Notes: generated from the letters alone by a model not told the origin. Shown: positions 36,611 to 46,238, counted from the stretch's first letter. The stretch is 64,000 bases of DNA from Firmicutes bacterium CAG:95 (GCA_000438155.1 FR902980.1:6901-70900), one strand, 5' to 3'. Translations and numbers: made by a program.

Positions 36611-37526
36611 GGAATTAGAAGCAAGGACGAAACAGGCAGAAGAGATTTTGCAGAAATATCTGCCGGCAAAGGAAGAGGCTTATCAGAAGACAGTTATGGA
36701 TGCCATGCACTACAGTGCCATGGCAGGAGGGAAGCGGTTACGTCCCGTGCTGATGAAGGAGTGCTTTATTCTTTTCGGGGGAACAGGAGAGATCATTGAA
36801 CCGTTTATGGCAGCACTGGAAATGATCCACAATTATTCCCTGGTACATGATGATCTTCCGGCAATGGATAATGACGAATACCGGAGAGGAAAGCTTACCA
36901 CATGGAAAGTATACGGCGAATGTATGGCGATTCTGGCAGGCGACGGACTGTTGAATTTTGCGTTTGAAACCGCATCCAAGGCTTTCAGGATGGTGGATAA
37001 GGAGTGTGGGACAGATCCGGCGCAGCAGCTGAAGACCTACAGGGCCGTTGGAAGGTCCATGCAGATTCTTTCAAAGAAGGCCGGAATCTACGGCATGATC
37101 GGCGGGCAGACAGCAGATATTGAAGCAGAGGGCAGAAATAATCTGACAGAGGAGCTTTTATTATTTATTCACGAACATAAAACAGCAGCGCTGATGGAGT
37201 GCGCCATGATGATCGGAGCAGCACTTGCAGGGGCATCACAGTCCGATATTGAGAAGATGGAACGGGCTGCCTCTAACATCGGAATTGCTTTTCAGATACA
37301 GGATGACATTCTGGATATTACCAGTACGACAGAGGTTTTGGGTAAGCCTGTGGGAAGTGATGAAAAGAATCACAAGCTGACCTATGTAACGCTTCACGGC
37401 ATCGAGGAATCGAAGCAGCAGGTGAAGGAGCTTTCGGAGGAGGCAGTAGAGATTCTTAAGTCCTTTGAAACGAAGAACGGATTTTTGGTTGAGCTGGTAG
37501 AACAGCTGGTAAATCGGGAAAAATAG
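36597..37526 (+). CDS. ispA: Polyprenyl (farnesyl) diphosphate synthase
   Basis: Condenses isopentenyl and allylic diphosphates for undecaprenyl and quinone precursors. It has 309 residues. The first Asp-rich motif is in VHDDLPAMDNDEYRRGK and the second in FQIQDDILDI; GGKRLRP binds isopentenyl diphosphate. The start is the ATG 12 bases after ACAGGAGG, inside xseB; earlier in-frame starts are too close to that site. Product length (C15 or C20) cannot be fixed from sequence alone. Confidence 0.92.
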   Translation: MSFHEELEARTKQAEEILQKYLPAKEEAYQKTVMDAMHYSAMAGGKRLRPVLMKECFILFGGTGEIIEPFMAALEMIHNYSLVHDDLPAMDNDEYRRGKLTTWKVYGECMAILAGDGLLNFAFETASKAFRMVDKECGTDPAQQLKTYRAVGRSMQILSKKAGIYGMIGGQTADIEAEGRNNLTEELLLFIHEHKTAALMECAMMIGAALAGASQSDIEKMERAASNIGIAFQIQDDILDITSTTEVLGKPVGSDEKNHKLTYVTLHGIEESKQQVKELSEEAVEILKSFETKNGFLVELVEQLVNREK

Positions 37527-37544
37527 AGAAAAGCAGGGAAAACA

Positions 37545-39410
37545 ATGATACTTGAGAAAATTAAGAACGCAAATGATATTAAGAATATCCCTCCGGAAAG
37601 CTATGATGCTCTGGCAGAAGAAATCCGGGAGTTTTTAATTCAGAGTATTTCCAAAACAGGGGGACATCTGGCATCCAATTTGGGAGCGGTGGAGCTGACA
37701 ATGGCACTGCATCTGTTTTTGAATCTGCCGGAGGATAAGATTATCTGGGATGTAGGACATCAGTCTTATACCCATAAGCTTTTGACGGGAAGAAGGGAAG
37801 GCTTTGTAGAGCTTCGTAAATTCGGCGGTATGAGCGGTTTCCCGAAGACGAAAGAGAGTGACTGTGACTGCTTTAATACCGGACACAGCTCAACCTCGAT
37901 TTCCGCAGGCTTAGGTCTTGTGAAGGCCAGAGATTTAAAGGGTAAAAATAATACGGTTGTTGCCGTGATCGGGGATGGTTCCCTGACAGGAGGCATGGCA
38001 TATGAAGCATTGAATAATGCAGCAAAGCTGGAAACAAATTATATCATTGTCTTAAATGACAACAATATGTCCATTTCCGAAAATGTCGGTGGAATGTCCA
38101 AATACTTAAACAGTGTACGTACCGCAGATGGTTACCTGAACCTGCGTGACGGTGTCTATAATACCATTATGGATATGCCAAACGGGGATAAGGTTGCCAA
38201 CAAAATTCGCCGGTTTAAGAATATGTTTAAGCAGATGGTGGTTCCGGGAATGCTGTTTGAGGATATGGGAATCACGTACTTAGGACCGGTAGATGGGCAT
38301 GACATCAATGCGATGGTGCGCACCTTCCAGGAGGCAAGGAGAATCCGTAAGGCTGTGATTGTCCATGTCATTACCGAAAAGGGAAGGGGCTTTACACCGG
38401 CAGAGCGTCATCCGGCAAGATTTCATGGAACAGAGCCCTTTGACGTGGAAACCGGACTTCCGTTAAAAGCACGGACCAGCGCCAATTATACCGATGTTTT
38501 TTCAACGGTCATGTTAAAGCTGGCCTCCCGTGATGAGCGTGTGGTAGCCATTACGGCAGCCATGCCGGATGGAACCGGATTAAAGCGTTTCCGAAATGTC
38601 TATCCGGATCGGTTCTTTGATGTGGGAATTGCAGAAGAGCATGCCGTTACGTTCGCAGCAGGACTTGCAGCAGGAGGCATGAGACCGATTGTGGCGATAT
38701 ATTCCTCCTTCCTGCAAAGAGCCTATGACCAGATCCTGCATGATGTCTGTTTACAGAATCTGCCGGTGGTATTTGCCATTGACCGTGCCGGACTTGTGGG
38801 AAGTGACGGAGAGACGCATCAGGGTATTTTTGATCTGTCGTACTTATCCTCGATTCCGAATATGCACATTATGGCTCCAAAGAATAAATGGGAGCTTTCC
38901 GATATGATGAAATATGCCCTTGTTATGGATGCACCGGTGGCAGTCCGGTATCCGCGTGGAGAAGCATACTCCGGTTTAAAGGAATTCCGGGCACCGGTTG
39001 AGCTTGGAAAGGCAGAGCTTCTTTATGCAGAGGGAGAAGTATGTCTGCTTGCCGTCGGCAGCATGGTTGTCACAGCCCTTGCCGTCCGGGAACTGTTAAA
39101 GGAGTATGGCATTGACTGCAGTATTGTGAATGCACGGTTTGTAAAGCCGATTGATGAAAAGGCCGTGGAATGGGCTGCAAGAAATCACCGTATGGTGGTT
39201 ACCATGGAAGAGAATGTGTCAAGCGGCGGCTTTGGCGAGAAGGTGCGGGAGTACTTTGATACACTGGAAACCGAAAGCGTGCTGATGAATGTGGCACTTC
39301 CTGATGATTATGTGGAACATGGAAATGTGGATCTGCTCAAGCATGAGACCGGAATTGATGCCGAATCCATTACCTCGAGAATACGGAAAGAGATGGTTGA
39401 TCTTTTATGA
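37545..39410 (+). CDS. dxs: 1-deoxy-D-xylulose-5-phosphate synthase
   Basis: First enzyme of the non-mevalonate isoprenoid pathway, which also feeds thiamine and pyridoxal synthesis. It has 621 residues. The thiamine diphosphate motif is GDGSLTGGMAYEALN to VLNDNN, GHSSTSISAG lies before it, and the catalytic Glu region is VGIAEEHAVTFAAGLA. The substrate donor ispA is directly upstream; tlyA overlaps the stop (ATGA). Confidence 0.97.
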   Translation: MILEKIKNANDIKNIPPESYDALAEEIREFLIQSISKTGGHLASNLGAVELTMALHLFLNLPEDKIIWDVGHQSYTHKLLTGRREGFVELRKFGGMSGFPKTKESDCDCFNTGHSSTSISAGLGLVKARDLKGKNNTVVAVIGDGSLTGGMAYEALNNAAKLETNYIIVLNDNNMSISENVGGMSKYLNSVRTADGYLNLRDGVYNTIMDMPNGDKVANKIRRFKNMFKQMVVPGMLFEDMGITYLGPVDGHDINAMVRTFQEARRIRKAVIVHVITEKGRGFTPAERHPARFHGTEPFDVETGLPLKARTSANYTDVFSTVMLKLASRDERVVAITAAMPDGTGLKRFRNVYPDRFFDVGIAEEHAVTFAAGLAAGGMRPIVAIYSSFLQRAYDQILHDVCLQNLPVVFAIDRAGLVGSDGETHQGIFDLSYLSSIPNMHIMAPKNKWELSDMMKYALVMDAPVAVRYPRGEAYSGLKEFRAPVELGKAELLYAEGEVCLLAVGSMVVTALAVRELLKEYGIDCSIVNARFVKPIDEKAVEWAARNHRMVVTMEENVSSGGFGEKVREYFDTLETESVLMNVALPDDYVEHGNVDLLKHETGIDAESITSRIRKEMVDLL

Positions 39411-40234
39411 AAGAACGGCTGGATGTGCTTCTGGTAAAAAAGGGACTGGCTCCTTCAAGGGAAAAGGCGAAGGCAGTTATTATGGCCGGAAGCGTCTATG
39501 TGGATGGACAAAAGGAAGACAAGGCAGGCTCTGTCTTTGACGAAGAAAGCGCACAGATTGAGGTGAGAGGACATGCACTGCCCTATGTGAGCCGGGGAGG
39601 CCTGAAGCTTGAAAAGGCACTTAAGGTTTTTCCGATCACGTTAACCGATAAGATCTGTATGGATATCGGAGCATCTACCGGAGGCTTTACCGATTGTATG
39701 TTACAGAATGGAGCCGCAAAGGTATATTCTGTGGATGTGGGCTACGGACAGCTTGACTGGAAATTACGTCAGGATGATCGGGTTGTCTGTATGGAAAAGA
39801 CCAATTTCCGCTATATGACGCCGGAGAATATTCCGGATGTGCTTGATTTTGCATCGGTCGATGTGTCTTTTATTTCCCTGGATAAGATTCTGACGCCTGC
39901 GTATGCGTTATTAAAGGAGCAGGGAGAAATGGTGGCACTTATTAAGCCACAGTTTGAAGCCGGAAGGGAAAAGGTTGGCAAGAAAGGCGTTGTCCGGGAT
40001 CCGAAGGTGCATGAGGAAGTAATTTCCAGGATTGTCCGTCATGCAGATGAGGTTTCGTTTGAGGTGTTGGATCTGTCTTATTCTCCGATCCGCGGACCGG
40101 AAGGAAACATTGAGTATCTCATTCATCTGAGGAAGAATCCGGAGCGGACTGTTTATCCGGATATTCCGGCAGTTTTTGAAAAGAAAATCAAAGAAATTGT
40201 GGAAGAAGCACATCAAGAGTTGGAGAAACCGTGA
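39407..40234 (+). CDS. tlyA: TlyA family 2'-O-ribose rRNA methyltransferase
   Basis: Methylates riboses of 16S/23S rRNA in characterised relatives; also called hemolysin A. It has 275 residues: an S4 RNA-binding domain (about 3-60, RLDVLLVKKGLAPSREKAK) and an FtsJ-type methyltransferase (MDIGASTGGFTDCML, VDVGYGQLDWKL, IKPQFEAG). It overlaps dxs and nadK, in the same order as Bacillus yqxC. Confidence 0.92.
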   Translation: MKERLDVLLVKKGLAPSREKAKAVIMAGSVYVDGQKEDKAGSVFDEESAQIEVRGHALPYVSRGGLKLEKALKVFPITLTDKICMDIGASTGGFTDCMLQNGAAKVYSVDVGYGQLDWKLRQDDRVVCMEKTNFRYMTPENIPDVLDFASVDVSFISLDKILTPAYALLKEQGEMVALIKPQFEAGREKVGKKGVVRDPKVHEEVISRIVRHADEVSFEVLDLSYSPIRGPEGNIEYLIHLRKNPERTVYPDIPAVFEKKIKEIVEEAHQELEKP

Positions 40235-41088
40235 AAAACTTTATTATAATTACAAATCGGACAAAGGATAAAGAGCTGCAGGTAACGAACCGGATCCGGG
40301 ATTATCTGACTGCACACGGGGCAGAATGTATCGTGGAAGAAGAGCTCCCCGAGGAAGGAAGCGGCTATACAGAAGCCGGATGTGTTCCGGAGAATACCGA
40401 ATGCGCCATTGTGTTAGGCGGAGATGGAACGATGCTGCAGGCTGCAATTGATCTGATTGATACGGAGATTCCGCTTGTCGGAATTAACCTTGGGACTCTT
40501 GGGTTTCTTTCGGAGGTCAACCGGAATGATCTGGAAACATCTCTTGACCAGCTGCTTTCAGATCACTTTGAAATCGAACAGCGGATGATGCTTTCGGGCT
40601 CGGTCTATTCCGGAACGAAGCAGAAGGAAACCTTTCAGGCATTGAATGATATTGTTATTACAAGAAGAGGATCCCTACAGATCAATTCTTATAATATTTT
40701 CGTAAATGAAAAGCATCTGCACTGTTATCATGCAGATGGAATTCTTGTTGCTACACCGACCGGATCTACCGGCTATAACTTATCGGCAGGTGGACCGATT
40801 GTGAATCCCTGTGCAAGGCTGATGGTACTTACACCGATCTGCCCGCATTCCATGCAGAACCGGAGTATTGTATTTTCCGCAGAGGATCAGATCCGGATTG
40901 AAGTGGAGGAACGCAGGGAACCGGTTCCAGCAGGCGGAATTGAAGTAATTTTTGATGGGGGACACCAGATTACACTCAATGCAGGAGACCGGGTGGAAAT
41001 TGTACATTCTGAGAAAACGACAGGAATTATTAAGCTGCATAAGGAAAGCTTTCTTGAAATATTAAATAAAAAATTGGGTGAATCCTAG
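40231..41088 (+). CDS. nadK: NAD kinase
   Basis: Phosphorylates NAD to NADP. It has 285 residues with the signature LGGDGTMLQA, then GINLGTLGFLSEV and TPTGSTGYNLSAGGPI. The start is GTG overlapping the tlyA stop. The tlyA-nadK-argR-recN order is typical of Clostridia. Confidence 0.96.
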   Translation: MKNFIIITNRTKDKELQVTNRIRDYLTAHGAECIVEEELPEEGSGYTEAGCVPENTECAIVLGGDGTMLQAAIDLIDTEIPLVGINLGTLGFLSEVNRNDLETSLDQLLSDHFEIEQRMMLSGSVYSGTKQKETFQALNDIVITRRGSLQINSYNIFVNEKHLHCYHADGILVATPTGSTGYNLSAGGPIVNPCARLMVLTPICPHSMQNRSIVFSAEDQIRIEVEERREPVPAGGIEVIFDGGHQITLNAGDRVEIVHSEKTTGIIKLHKESFLEILNKKLGES

Positions 41089-41101
41089 AAAGGTACGGGG
41101 T

Positions 41102-41554
41102 ATGAAGAAAAACAGACATCAGAAACTGAAGGAGCTGGTGGAGCAGTATGAGATTGAGACACAGGATGAGCTGGCAGAGAAGCTGAAGGAAGCCGGTTTT
41201 GACGTGACACAGGCAACTGTATCAAGAGATATCCGGGAGCTGAAGCTTACGAAGGTTCCGACTGGTAATGGCAGGCAGAAATACACAATTCTGGTACATA
41301 GCGATCATTACTTAAGTGATAAGTACATCCGGGTATTGAAGGATGGGTATGTTTCCATGGATGTTGCGCAGAATATTCTTGTGGTGAAAACGGTATCCGG
41401 CATGGCTATGGCCGTTGCGGCAGCCATTGATGCCATAAAGCTTAAGGAGATCGTCGGCTGTATCGCAGGTGATGATACGATTATGCTGGTGCTTCACAGT
41501 GAAGCGGACGCGATAAAGACCATGGAGAATATCAAAGAGGCCATGGAGAGTTAA
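41102..41554 (+). CDS. argR: Arginine repressor ArgR/AhrC
   Basis: Arginine-sensing regulator of arginine synthesis and breakdown. It has 150 residues: a winged-helix N-terminus (TQDELAEKLKEAGFDVTQ, then ATVSRDIRELKL) and a C-terminal arginine-binding and hexamer domain (GCIAGDDTIMLVLHSEADA). The ATG lies 9 bases after AAAGG; an upstream GTG inside nadK is less likely. No arginine genes are nearby; the position beside recN is conserved in Firmicutes. Confidence 0.95.
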   Translation: MKKNRHQKLKELVEQYEIETQDELAEKLKEAGFDVTQATVSRDIRELKLTKVPTGNGRQKYTILVHSDHYLSDKYIRVLKDGYVSMDVAQNILVVKTVSGMAMAVAAAIDAIKLKEIVGCIAGDDTIMLVLHSEADAIKTMENIKEAMES

Positions 41555-41603
41555 AATAAAACCTATTATGCGCTTTGAGAGAAGGAGCATAGGAGGAAAA
41601 GCA

Positions 41604-43295
41604 ATGCTTGAAAATCTACACGTAAAAAATCTGGCACTGATTGATGAACAGGAAATTACCTTTACGAGAGGGTTAAACATTCTCACAGGTGAAACTGGTG
41701 CCGGTAAATCCATTGTACTGGGATCCATTCATCTGGCTCTCGGTGCAAAGGCAGACAAGGACAGCATCCGGAGCGGGGCAGATTATGCTCTCATTGAACT
41801 GGTGTTTTCCTTGAATGATATTCAGAAAAAGCAGATGGAAGAAATGGAGATTCCTTTAGAGGAGGATGGGACGCTGCTTTTACAACGGAAGATTATGCCG
41901 GGCAAGAGTATCTGCCGGATCAATGGAGAAACGGTGAGTGTCAGTCAGTTAAAGGAGCTTTCCGGGTGTCTCATGGACATGTATGGTCAGCATGAGCATC
42001 AGACACTGCTAAAGCCGTTAGCCTATGGAAAAATGCTGGATCAGTATATTGGATCAAAGGCTCTTGAGTGTAAGGAAGCACTTAAGGAGGAATTGCGGCA
42101 GTATCAGGAGCTGAAACAGCAGCTTGATGAACAGGATATGGATGAAGAGATGCGGAAACGGCAGGCAGATCTTCTTTCCTTTGAAGTAAATGAGATTGAA
42201 GCAGCTTCCCTGCAAAAGGGTGAGGATGAAGAACTGGAAAAGCAGTATCAGAAGCTCGTTCATGCAATGCGCATACAGGAGGCTGTGACAGGTGCCTATG
42301 CCATGACCGGTTACGAGGAGGAAGAAAGTGCCGGCAATGTGCTGGGGCGGGCAATGCGGGAGCTTAAGAGTGTACAGAAGCTGGATGAGGAGCTGGATGT
42401 CCTTGGTGGACAGTTAACCGAGATTGACAGCCTGCTCAATGATTTTAACCGTGCTCTTTCCGAATACAGTGACAGCCTGAATTTCGAAGAAGAAGAGTTC
42501 GCAGCAGTGGAAGAACGTCTGAATCTCATCAATCATCTGAAAAGCAAATATGGAAACACCGTTGCCGATATTCTTACTTCTTATGAGCAGAAGCAGGAAA
42601 AGCTCGAACAGCTTGGCAATTATGAATTATATTTAGAACAGTTAAAGAAGCAGATTGAAGATAAGAAACAGCATATTCTGGAAATTTGTAAAATACTTTC
42701 CGGATTACGGAAGGAAGCAGCAGAACCGTTAAGCAGGAAGCTGAAGGCAGCAATGATTGATCTTAATTTTATCGATGTGCAGTTTGACATCGAGGTAACC
42801 TCCGATCAGGATCATTTTCATGCAGATGGATATGATAAGATTGAGTTCCTGATTTCCGTAAATCCGGGGGAAGCCATGCGGCCGATCTGGCAGGTGGCAA
42901 GCGGCGGTGAATTATCACGGATCATGCTTGCCTTTAAAACTGTATTTGCAGATAAAGAGGATACCGCAACCTTGATTTTTGATGAAATTGACACCGGAAT
43001 CAGCGGTAAAACGGCATGGAAGGTTTCTGAAAAAATGGGACAGCTTTCCAGGGACAAACAGATCATCTGTATCACCCATCTGCCACAGATTGCAGCCATG
43101 GCAGATACGCATTTTCTGATTGAAAAATCCGTAAAAGAAAACAGGACGGTTACCGATCTTACGAAGCTTTCCGAAGAAGGTTCTTTACGGGAGCTTGCAC
43201 GTCTCTTAGGCAGTGAAGAGGTGAGTGAAGCTGCGATCTCCAATGCGAAGGAGATGAAGATAACAGCACAGAAGGCCAAAGAACAGACAACATAA
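41604..43295 (+). CDS. recN: DNA repair protein RecN
   Basis: SMC-like ATPase that acts early in double-strand break repair. It has 563 residues: Walker A ILTGETGAGKSIVLG near the N-terminus, two coiled-coil arms, the ABC signature SGGELSRIMLAFK and Walker B LIFDEIDTGISG. The ATG follows AGGAGG. A terminator stands 48 bases after the stop. I see no LexA box at its start, since it follows argR. Confidence 0.96.
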   Translation: MLENLHVKNLALIDEQEITFTRGLNILTGETGAGKSIVLGSIHLALGAKADKDSIRSGADYALIELVFSLNDIQKKQMEEMEIPLEEDGTLLLQRKIMPGKSICRINGETVSVSQLKELSGCLMDMYGQHEHQTLLKPLAYGKMLDQYIGSKALECKEALKEELRQYQELKQQLDEQDMDEEMRKRQADLLSFEVNEIEAASLQKGEDEELEKQYQKLVHAMRIQEAVTGAYAMTGYEEEESAGNVLGRAMRELKSVQKLDEELDVLGGQLTEIDSLLNDFNRALSEYSDSLNFEEEEFAAVEERLNLINHLKSKYGNTVADILTSYEQKQEKLEQLGNYELYLEQLKKQIEDKKQHILEICKILSGLRKEAAEPLSRKLKAAMIDLNFIDVQFDIEVTSDQDHFHADGYDKIEFLISVNPGEAMRPIWQVASGGELSRIMLAFKTVFADKEDTATLIFDEIDTGISGKTAWKVSEKMGQLSRDKQIICITHLPQIAAMADTHFLIEKSVKENRTVTDLTKLSEEGSLRELARLLGSEEVSEAAISNAKEMKITAQKAKEQTT

Positions 43296-43342
43296 TTGGA
43301 AGGATTTGTCCGTGTAAAAACAGAATAACCGAACATACTAAG

Positions 43343-43375
43343 AAAGAACACATTTCGTTTTGATGTGTTCTTTTA
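43343..43375 (+). terminator. Rho-independent terminator of recN
   Basis: Perfect 11-base stem, AAAGAACACAT with ATGTGTTCTTT, then TT. The loop is TTCGTTTTG. Confidence 0.85.
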
Positions 43376-43384
43376 GTTTGCGCA

Positions 43385-43440
43385 GAACACTTAGTGAATC
43401 CGAGTCGAATGCGAAGGATGAACTTAGTGAGAGCCAGTCC
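43385..43440 (+). repeat. Dispersed intergenic repeat, copy B (upstream of spoIVB)
   Basis: GAACACTTAGTGAATCCGAGT, then GAACTTAGTGAGAG. It is in tandem with copy C, which begins two bases later with GAACACTTAATGAATGCAAG. Confidence 0.6.
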
Positions 43441-43441
43441 G

Positions 43442-43490
43442 GAACACTTAATGAATGCAAGTGAAACGCAGCATGAGTTTAGTGAGAGGG
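43442..43490 (+). repeat. Dispersed intergenic repeat, copy C (upstream of spoIVB)
   Basis: GAACACTTAATGAATGCAAG, then GCAGCATGAGTTTAGTGAG. It matches copy A near rimP in the same order and spacing. Confidence 0.6.
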
Positions 43491-43532
43491 ACAAGCAGGA
43501 GACGATTTGGAACAATGCGAAGGAGGCACCTT

Positions 43533-44864
43533 ATGCCGGACAATGATTTACAGATAGAAAACAGAATATACAGACTTCGGATCAGCAGATACCGGAGATT
43601 CCTCTTTCTGTTACTGGGAGCCGGAGTTCTGGCGGTATTGCTTACCGGTTATTTTTTGATCTGGAACCGGGTGCCGTCTACGATTATGATGAAAGCCGGA
43701 GTAGATCAGAAGCTGCAGTTGTATGTGCCGGTTTCGGGTGAGCTGTACAAGGAAGCGGTGGAGACAGGCGGAACCATTGGAAAACAGAAGAAATCAGAGG
43801 TGCAAGGAAGAAAAAGTCTGCAGATTGACCTTACGAAAACGGTGACATTAAAAGCAAAACAGGTGGACAGTTATCGTATGGATCTGAAGCTGTTTGGGGT
43901 AGTTCCTTTTAAGAATGTGAATGTTGAGGTGATTCCGGATGTGATGCTGAAGCCTGCGGGAATCCCGATCGGTATTTATGTGGAGACGAATGGAATTCTG
44001 GTGGTTGGCGTGGGAAGCTACGAGAACGAAACCGGGCAGCTGTGTGCACCTGCTAAAAATATTTTACAGGTTGGCGATTACATCCTTGAAATGAATGATG
44101 AAAAGGTGGAAAGCAAGGCGGAGCTGATTGATCGTGTGGCGCATTGTGAAGGGCAGCCGCTTGTTTTGAAAATCCGCAGGGGAGAAAATGAACTTCCGGT
44201 CCGCATCAGGCCGCAGGCCGACCAGGGCGGCGAATATAAGCTGGGCATCTGGGTAAGGGATAATGCACAGGGGGTCGGAACCATGACCTATGTGGATGAA
44301 CAGGGACATTTTGGCGCTTTGGGACACGGAATTAATGATGTGGATACAAGTACGCTCATGGATTTGGGAGAAGGAAAGCTGTATCACACGGAGATTATCG
44401 GGATCACCAGAGGGAGCAGCGGAAGTCCGGGAGAACTGACCGGATTTATTGAATATGATGACCGGAATGTCATGGGACGGATTTTGGAGAATACGGTACG
44501 GGGAATTTTCGGAGAATGTTCACCGGAAATTTTTATGGAAAATCCGAATGAATATATGGAGCTCTGCCTGAAACAGGACATTAAGAAAGGCCCGGCGCAG
44601 ATCATCTGCTCACTCGGAGGAGAGCTTAAACAATACGACATTGAAATTCTGGACATCAACCTTGAAAATGATAATGTAAATCGTGGAATTGTCCTGCAGG
44701 TAACCGATAAAGAACTCCTTTCTGCCACCGGAGGAATTGTCCAGGGGATGAGCGGAAGTCCGATCATCCAGGACGGAAAACTGGTTGGCGCAGTCACCCA
44801 CGTACTTGTCCGCGATGCCGCAAAAGGATATGGAATTTTTATTGAGGAGATGCTGGAACATTAA
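43533..44864 (+). CDS. spoIVB: SpoIVB serine peptidase
   Basis: Forespore-secreted protease that triggers the sigma K (or equivalent) checkpoint by cutting SpoIVFA in Bacillus. It has 443 residues: a membrane anchor (about 25-46), a PDZ domain (about 135-215, with ILEMNDEKVESKAEL) and an S55 peptidase domain. His265 is in GALGHGI and Ser407 in GMSGSPII, both catalytic positions. The ATG follows AAGGAGG; an in-frame stretch further upstream crosses the intergenic repeats and was rejected. Confidence 0.95.
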   Translation: MPDNDLQIENRIYRLRISRYRRFLFLLLGAGVLAVLLTGYFLIWNRVPSTIMMKAGVDQKLQLYVPVSGELYKEAVETGGTIGKQKKSEVQGRKSLQIDLTKTVTLKAKQVDSYRMDLKLFGVVPFKNVNVEVIPDVMLKPAGIPIGIYVETNGILVVGVGSYENETGQLCAPAKNILQVGDYILEMNDEKVESKAELIDRVAHCEGQPLVLKIRRGENELPVRIRPQADQGGEYKLGIWVRDNAQGVGTMTYVDEQGHFGALGHGINDVDTSTLMDLGEGKLYHTEIIGITRGSSGSPGELTGFIEYDDRNVMGRILENTVRGIFGECSPEIFMENPNEYMELCLKQDIKKGPAQIICSLGGELKQYDIEILDINLENDNVNRGIVLQVTDKELLSATGGIVQGMSGSPIIQDGKLVGAVTHVLVRDAAKGYGIFIEEMLEH

Positions 44865-44877
44865 ATTAAAAAGCAGA

Positions 44878-44906
44878 TTGGAAAATGTTCGTGTTAAAGA
44901 TATAAT
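44878..44906 (+). promoter_or_regulatory. Sigma-A promoter of the LD-carboxypeptidase gene
   Basis: TTGGAA, a 17-base spacer and TATAAT, 39 bases before the start codon. AAGGAGAAG precedes the ATG. Confidence 0.7.
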
Positions 44907-44944
44907 GAGTATAAATAAACTAAGACATACTAAGGAGAAGTAAA

Positions 44945-46096
44945 ATGCGATACCCGGAATTTTTGAAAGAACATGGAACCATCGGTTTTGTGGCACCTTC
45001 TTTTGGATGTGCCATTGAACCGTACCGTACCTGCTTTGACAGTGCCTTGCAGAAGTTTCACGATCGTGGATTTGCTACGGAGACTGGACCGAACTGTTAC
45101 GAAGGAAGCGGTATCGGAATCAGCAATACTCCGCAGAAGTGCGCTGAAGAACTGGTGGAGTATTATGAGAAAAAGAGTAATGATATTCTGATTTCCTGCG
45201 GCGGCGGGGAATTGATGTGTACCATTCTGCCTTATATGGATTTTGAACGGGTGAGAAGGGCAGATCCCAAGTGGTATATGGGATATTCCGACAACACGAA
45301 CTTTACCTTTTTATTGACAACGCTCTGTGATGTGGCTGCACTGTACGGACCCTGCGCGGCTTCTTTCGGTATGGAACCGTATCATGAAAGTCTGGAGGAT
45401 GCCCTTGCCATTTTGCAGGGAAAGAAACAGGAGGTTCACGGTTATCCTCTTTGGGAAAAGGAGAAAAACAAGGACGAAGAACATCCCCTGCTTCCCTATC
45501 ACTGTACGGAGCCTTCCGCTCTCCGTGGATACGATATTCCCGAAGTGAAGGGCATGGATCTTTCAGATCATGCTGGATCGGGAAGAAAAAGTATTATTTC
45601 ACCAGAAAAAATATCAGATGAGAATTTGGCACAAAAAAATGCAGTAATAGGAAAATATGAAGAAACCGATCACATCAGAATGAAAGGACGGCTCCTGGGA
45701 GGCTGCATGGACTGCCTTCAGAATCTGATCGGTACTCCATATGACAGGGTAAAGGCATTTAATGAAGCCTATGGGAAGGATGGAATCATCTGGTTCCTCG
45801 AATCCTGTGACCTCAATGTGTTTGATATCCGGCGAGCCATGTGGCAGATGGATCAGGCGGGCTGGTTTTCGAATACGGCCGGTTTTCTGATCGGACGCCC
45901 GCTGTGCTACGGGGAAGAAATGATGGGTATGGACCAGTATCGAGCCATTTTATCCACCGCAGAAAAGTACAAGGTTCCGGTCATCATGGATGCGGATCTG
46001 GGGCACTTGCCGCCTGCCATGCCAATTGTGAATGGGGCATTGGCAGAAATTACCTATGAAGAAAAGCAGCTTTCTATCCGCTATGAATACAAATAA
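44945..46096 (+). CDS. S66 family LD-carboxypeptidase (LdcA/MccF-like)
   Basis: Cytoplasmic Ser peptidase that trims the terminal D-Ala from murein tetrapeptides in recycling, or in MccF relatives cuts microcin-type acyl-adenylates. It has 383 residues, longer than LdcA (~300). Nucleophile Ser115 is in MGYSDNTNF; the Glu and His of the triad fit FLESCDLN and DLGHLPPAMP. An insertion at about 165-245, Lys/Glu-rich, accounts for the extra length. It separates spoIVB from the spo0A-like gene, which are adjacent in most Firmicutes, and has its own promoter. Confidence 0.85.
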   Translation: MRYPEFLKEHGTIGFVAPSFGCAIEPYRTCFDSALQKFHDRGFATETGPNCYEGSGIGISNTPQKCAEELVEYYEKKSNDILISCGGGELMCTILPYMDFERVRRADPKWYMGYSDNTNFTFLLTTLCDVAALYGPCAASFGMEPYHESLEDALAILQGKKQEVHGYPLWEKEKNKDEEHPLLPYHCTEPSALRGYDIPEVKGMDLSDHAGSGRKSIISPEKISDENLAQKNAVIGKYEETDHIRMKGRLLGGCMDCLQNLIGTPYDRVKAFNEAYGKDGIIWFLESCDLNVFDIRRAMWQMDQAGWFSNTAGFLIGRPLCYGEEMMGMDQYRAILSTAEKYKVPVIMDADLGHLPPAMPIVNGALAEITYEEKQLSIRYEYK

Positions 46097-46123
46097 CGAA
46101 GAAAACCGTGCGATAACTTACAG

Positions 46124-46152
46124 TTGCACTCAAAAATCCTGTTTCCTATAAT
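46124..46152 (+). promoter_or_regulatory. Sigma-A promoter of the receiver-less Spo0A gene
   Basis: TTGCAC, a 17-base spacer and a perfect TATAAT. The expected start is 80 bases before the ATG. In the leader, TTTGTCAGG (46168-46176) loosely resembles an 0A box but departs from TTTGTCRAA. Confidence 0.7.
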
Positions 46153-46238
46153 GTTTTTATCGTGATTTGTCAGGGTTTGTGTGAACAGATGGAGAAATCC
46201 GTCAGGGAACTGCCTTAAAATGGAAAAAGGAGAATTTT

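Noticed and set aside
46168..46176. TTTGTCAGG as an 0A box controlling the spo0A-like gene
   Set aside because: It departs from the TTTGTCRAA consensus in its last bases and stands alone.
46097..46238. Search for a receiver domain or a frameshifted piece of it before the spo0A-like gene
   Set aside because: Only 142 bases are available, they contain a promoter, and no receiver motif appears in any frame.
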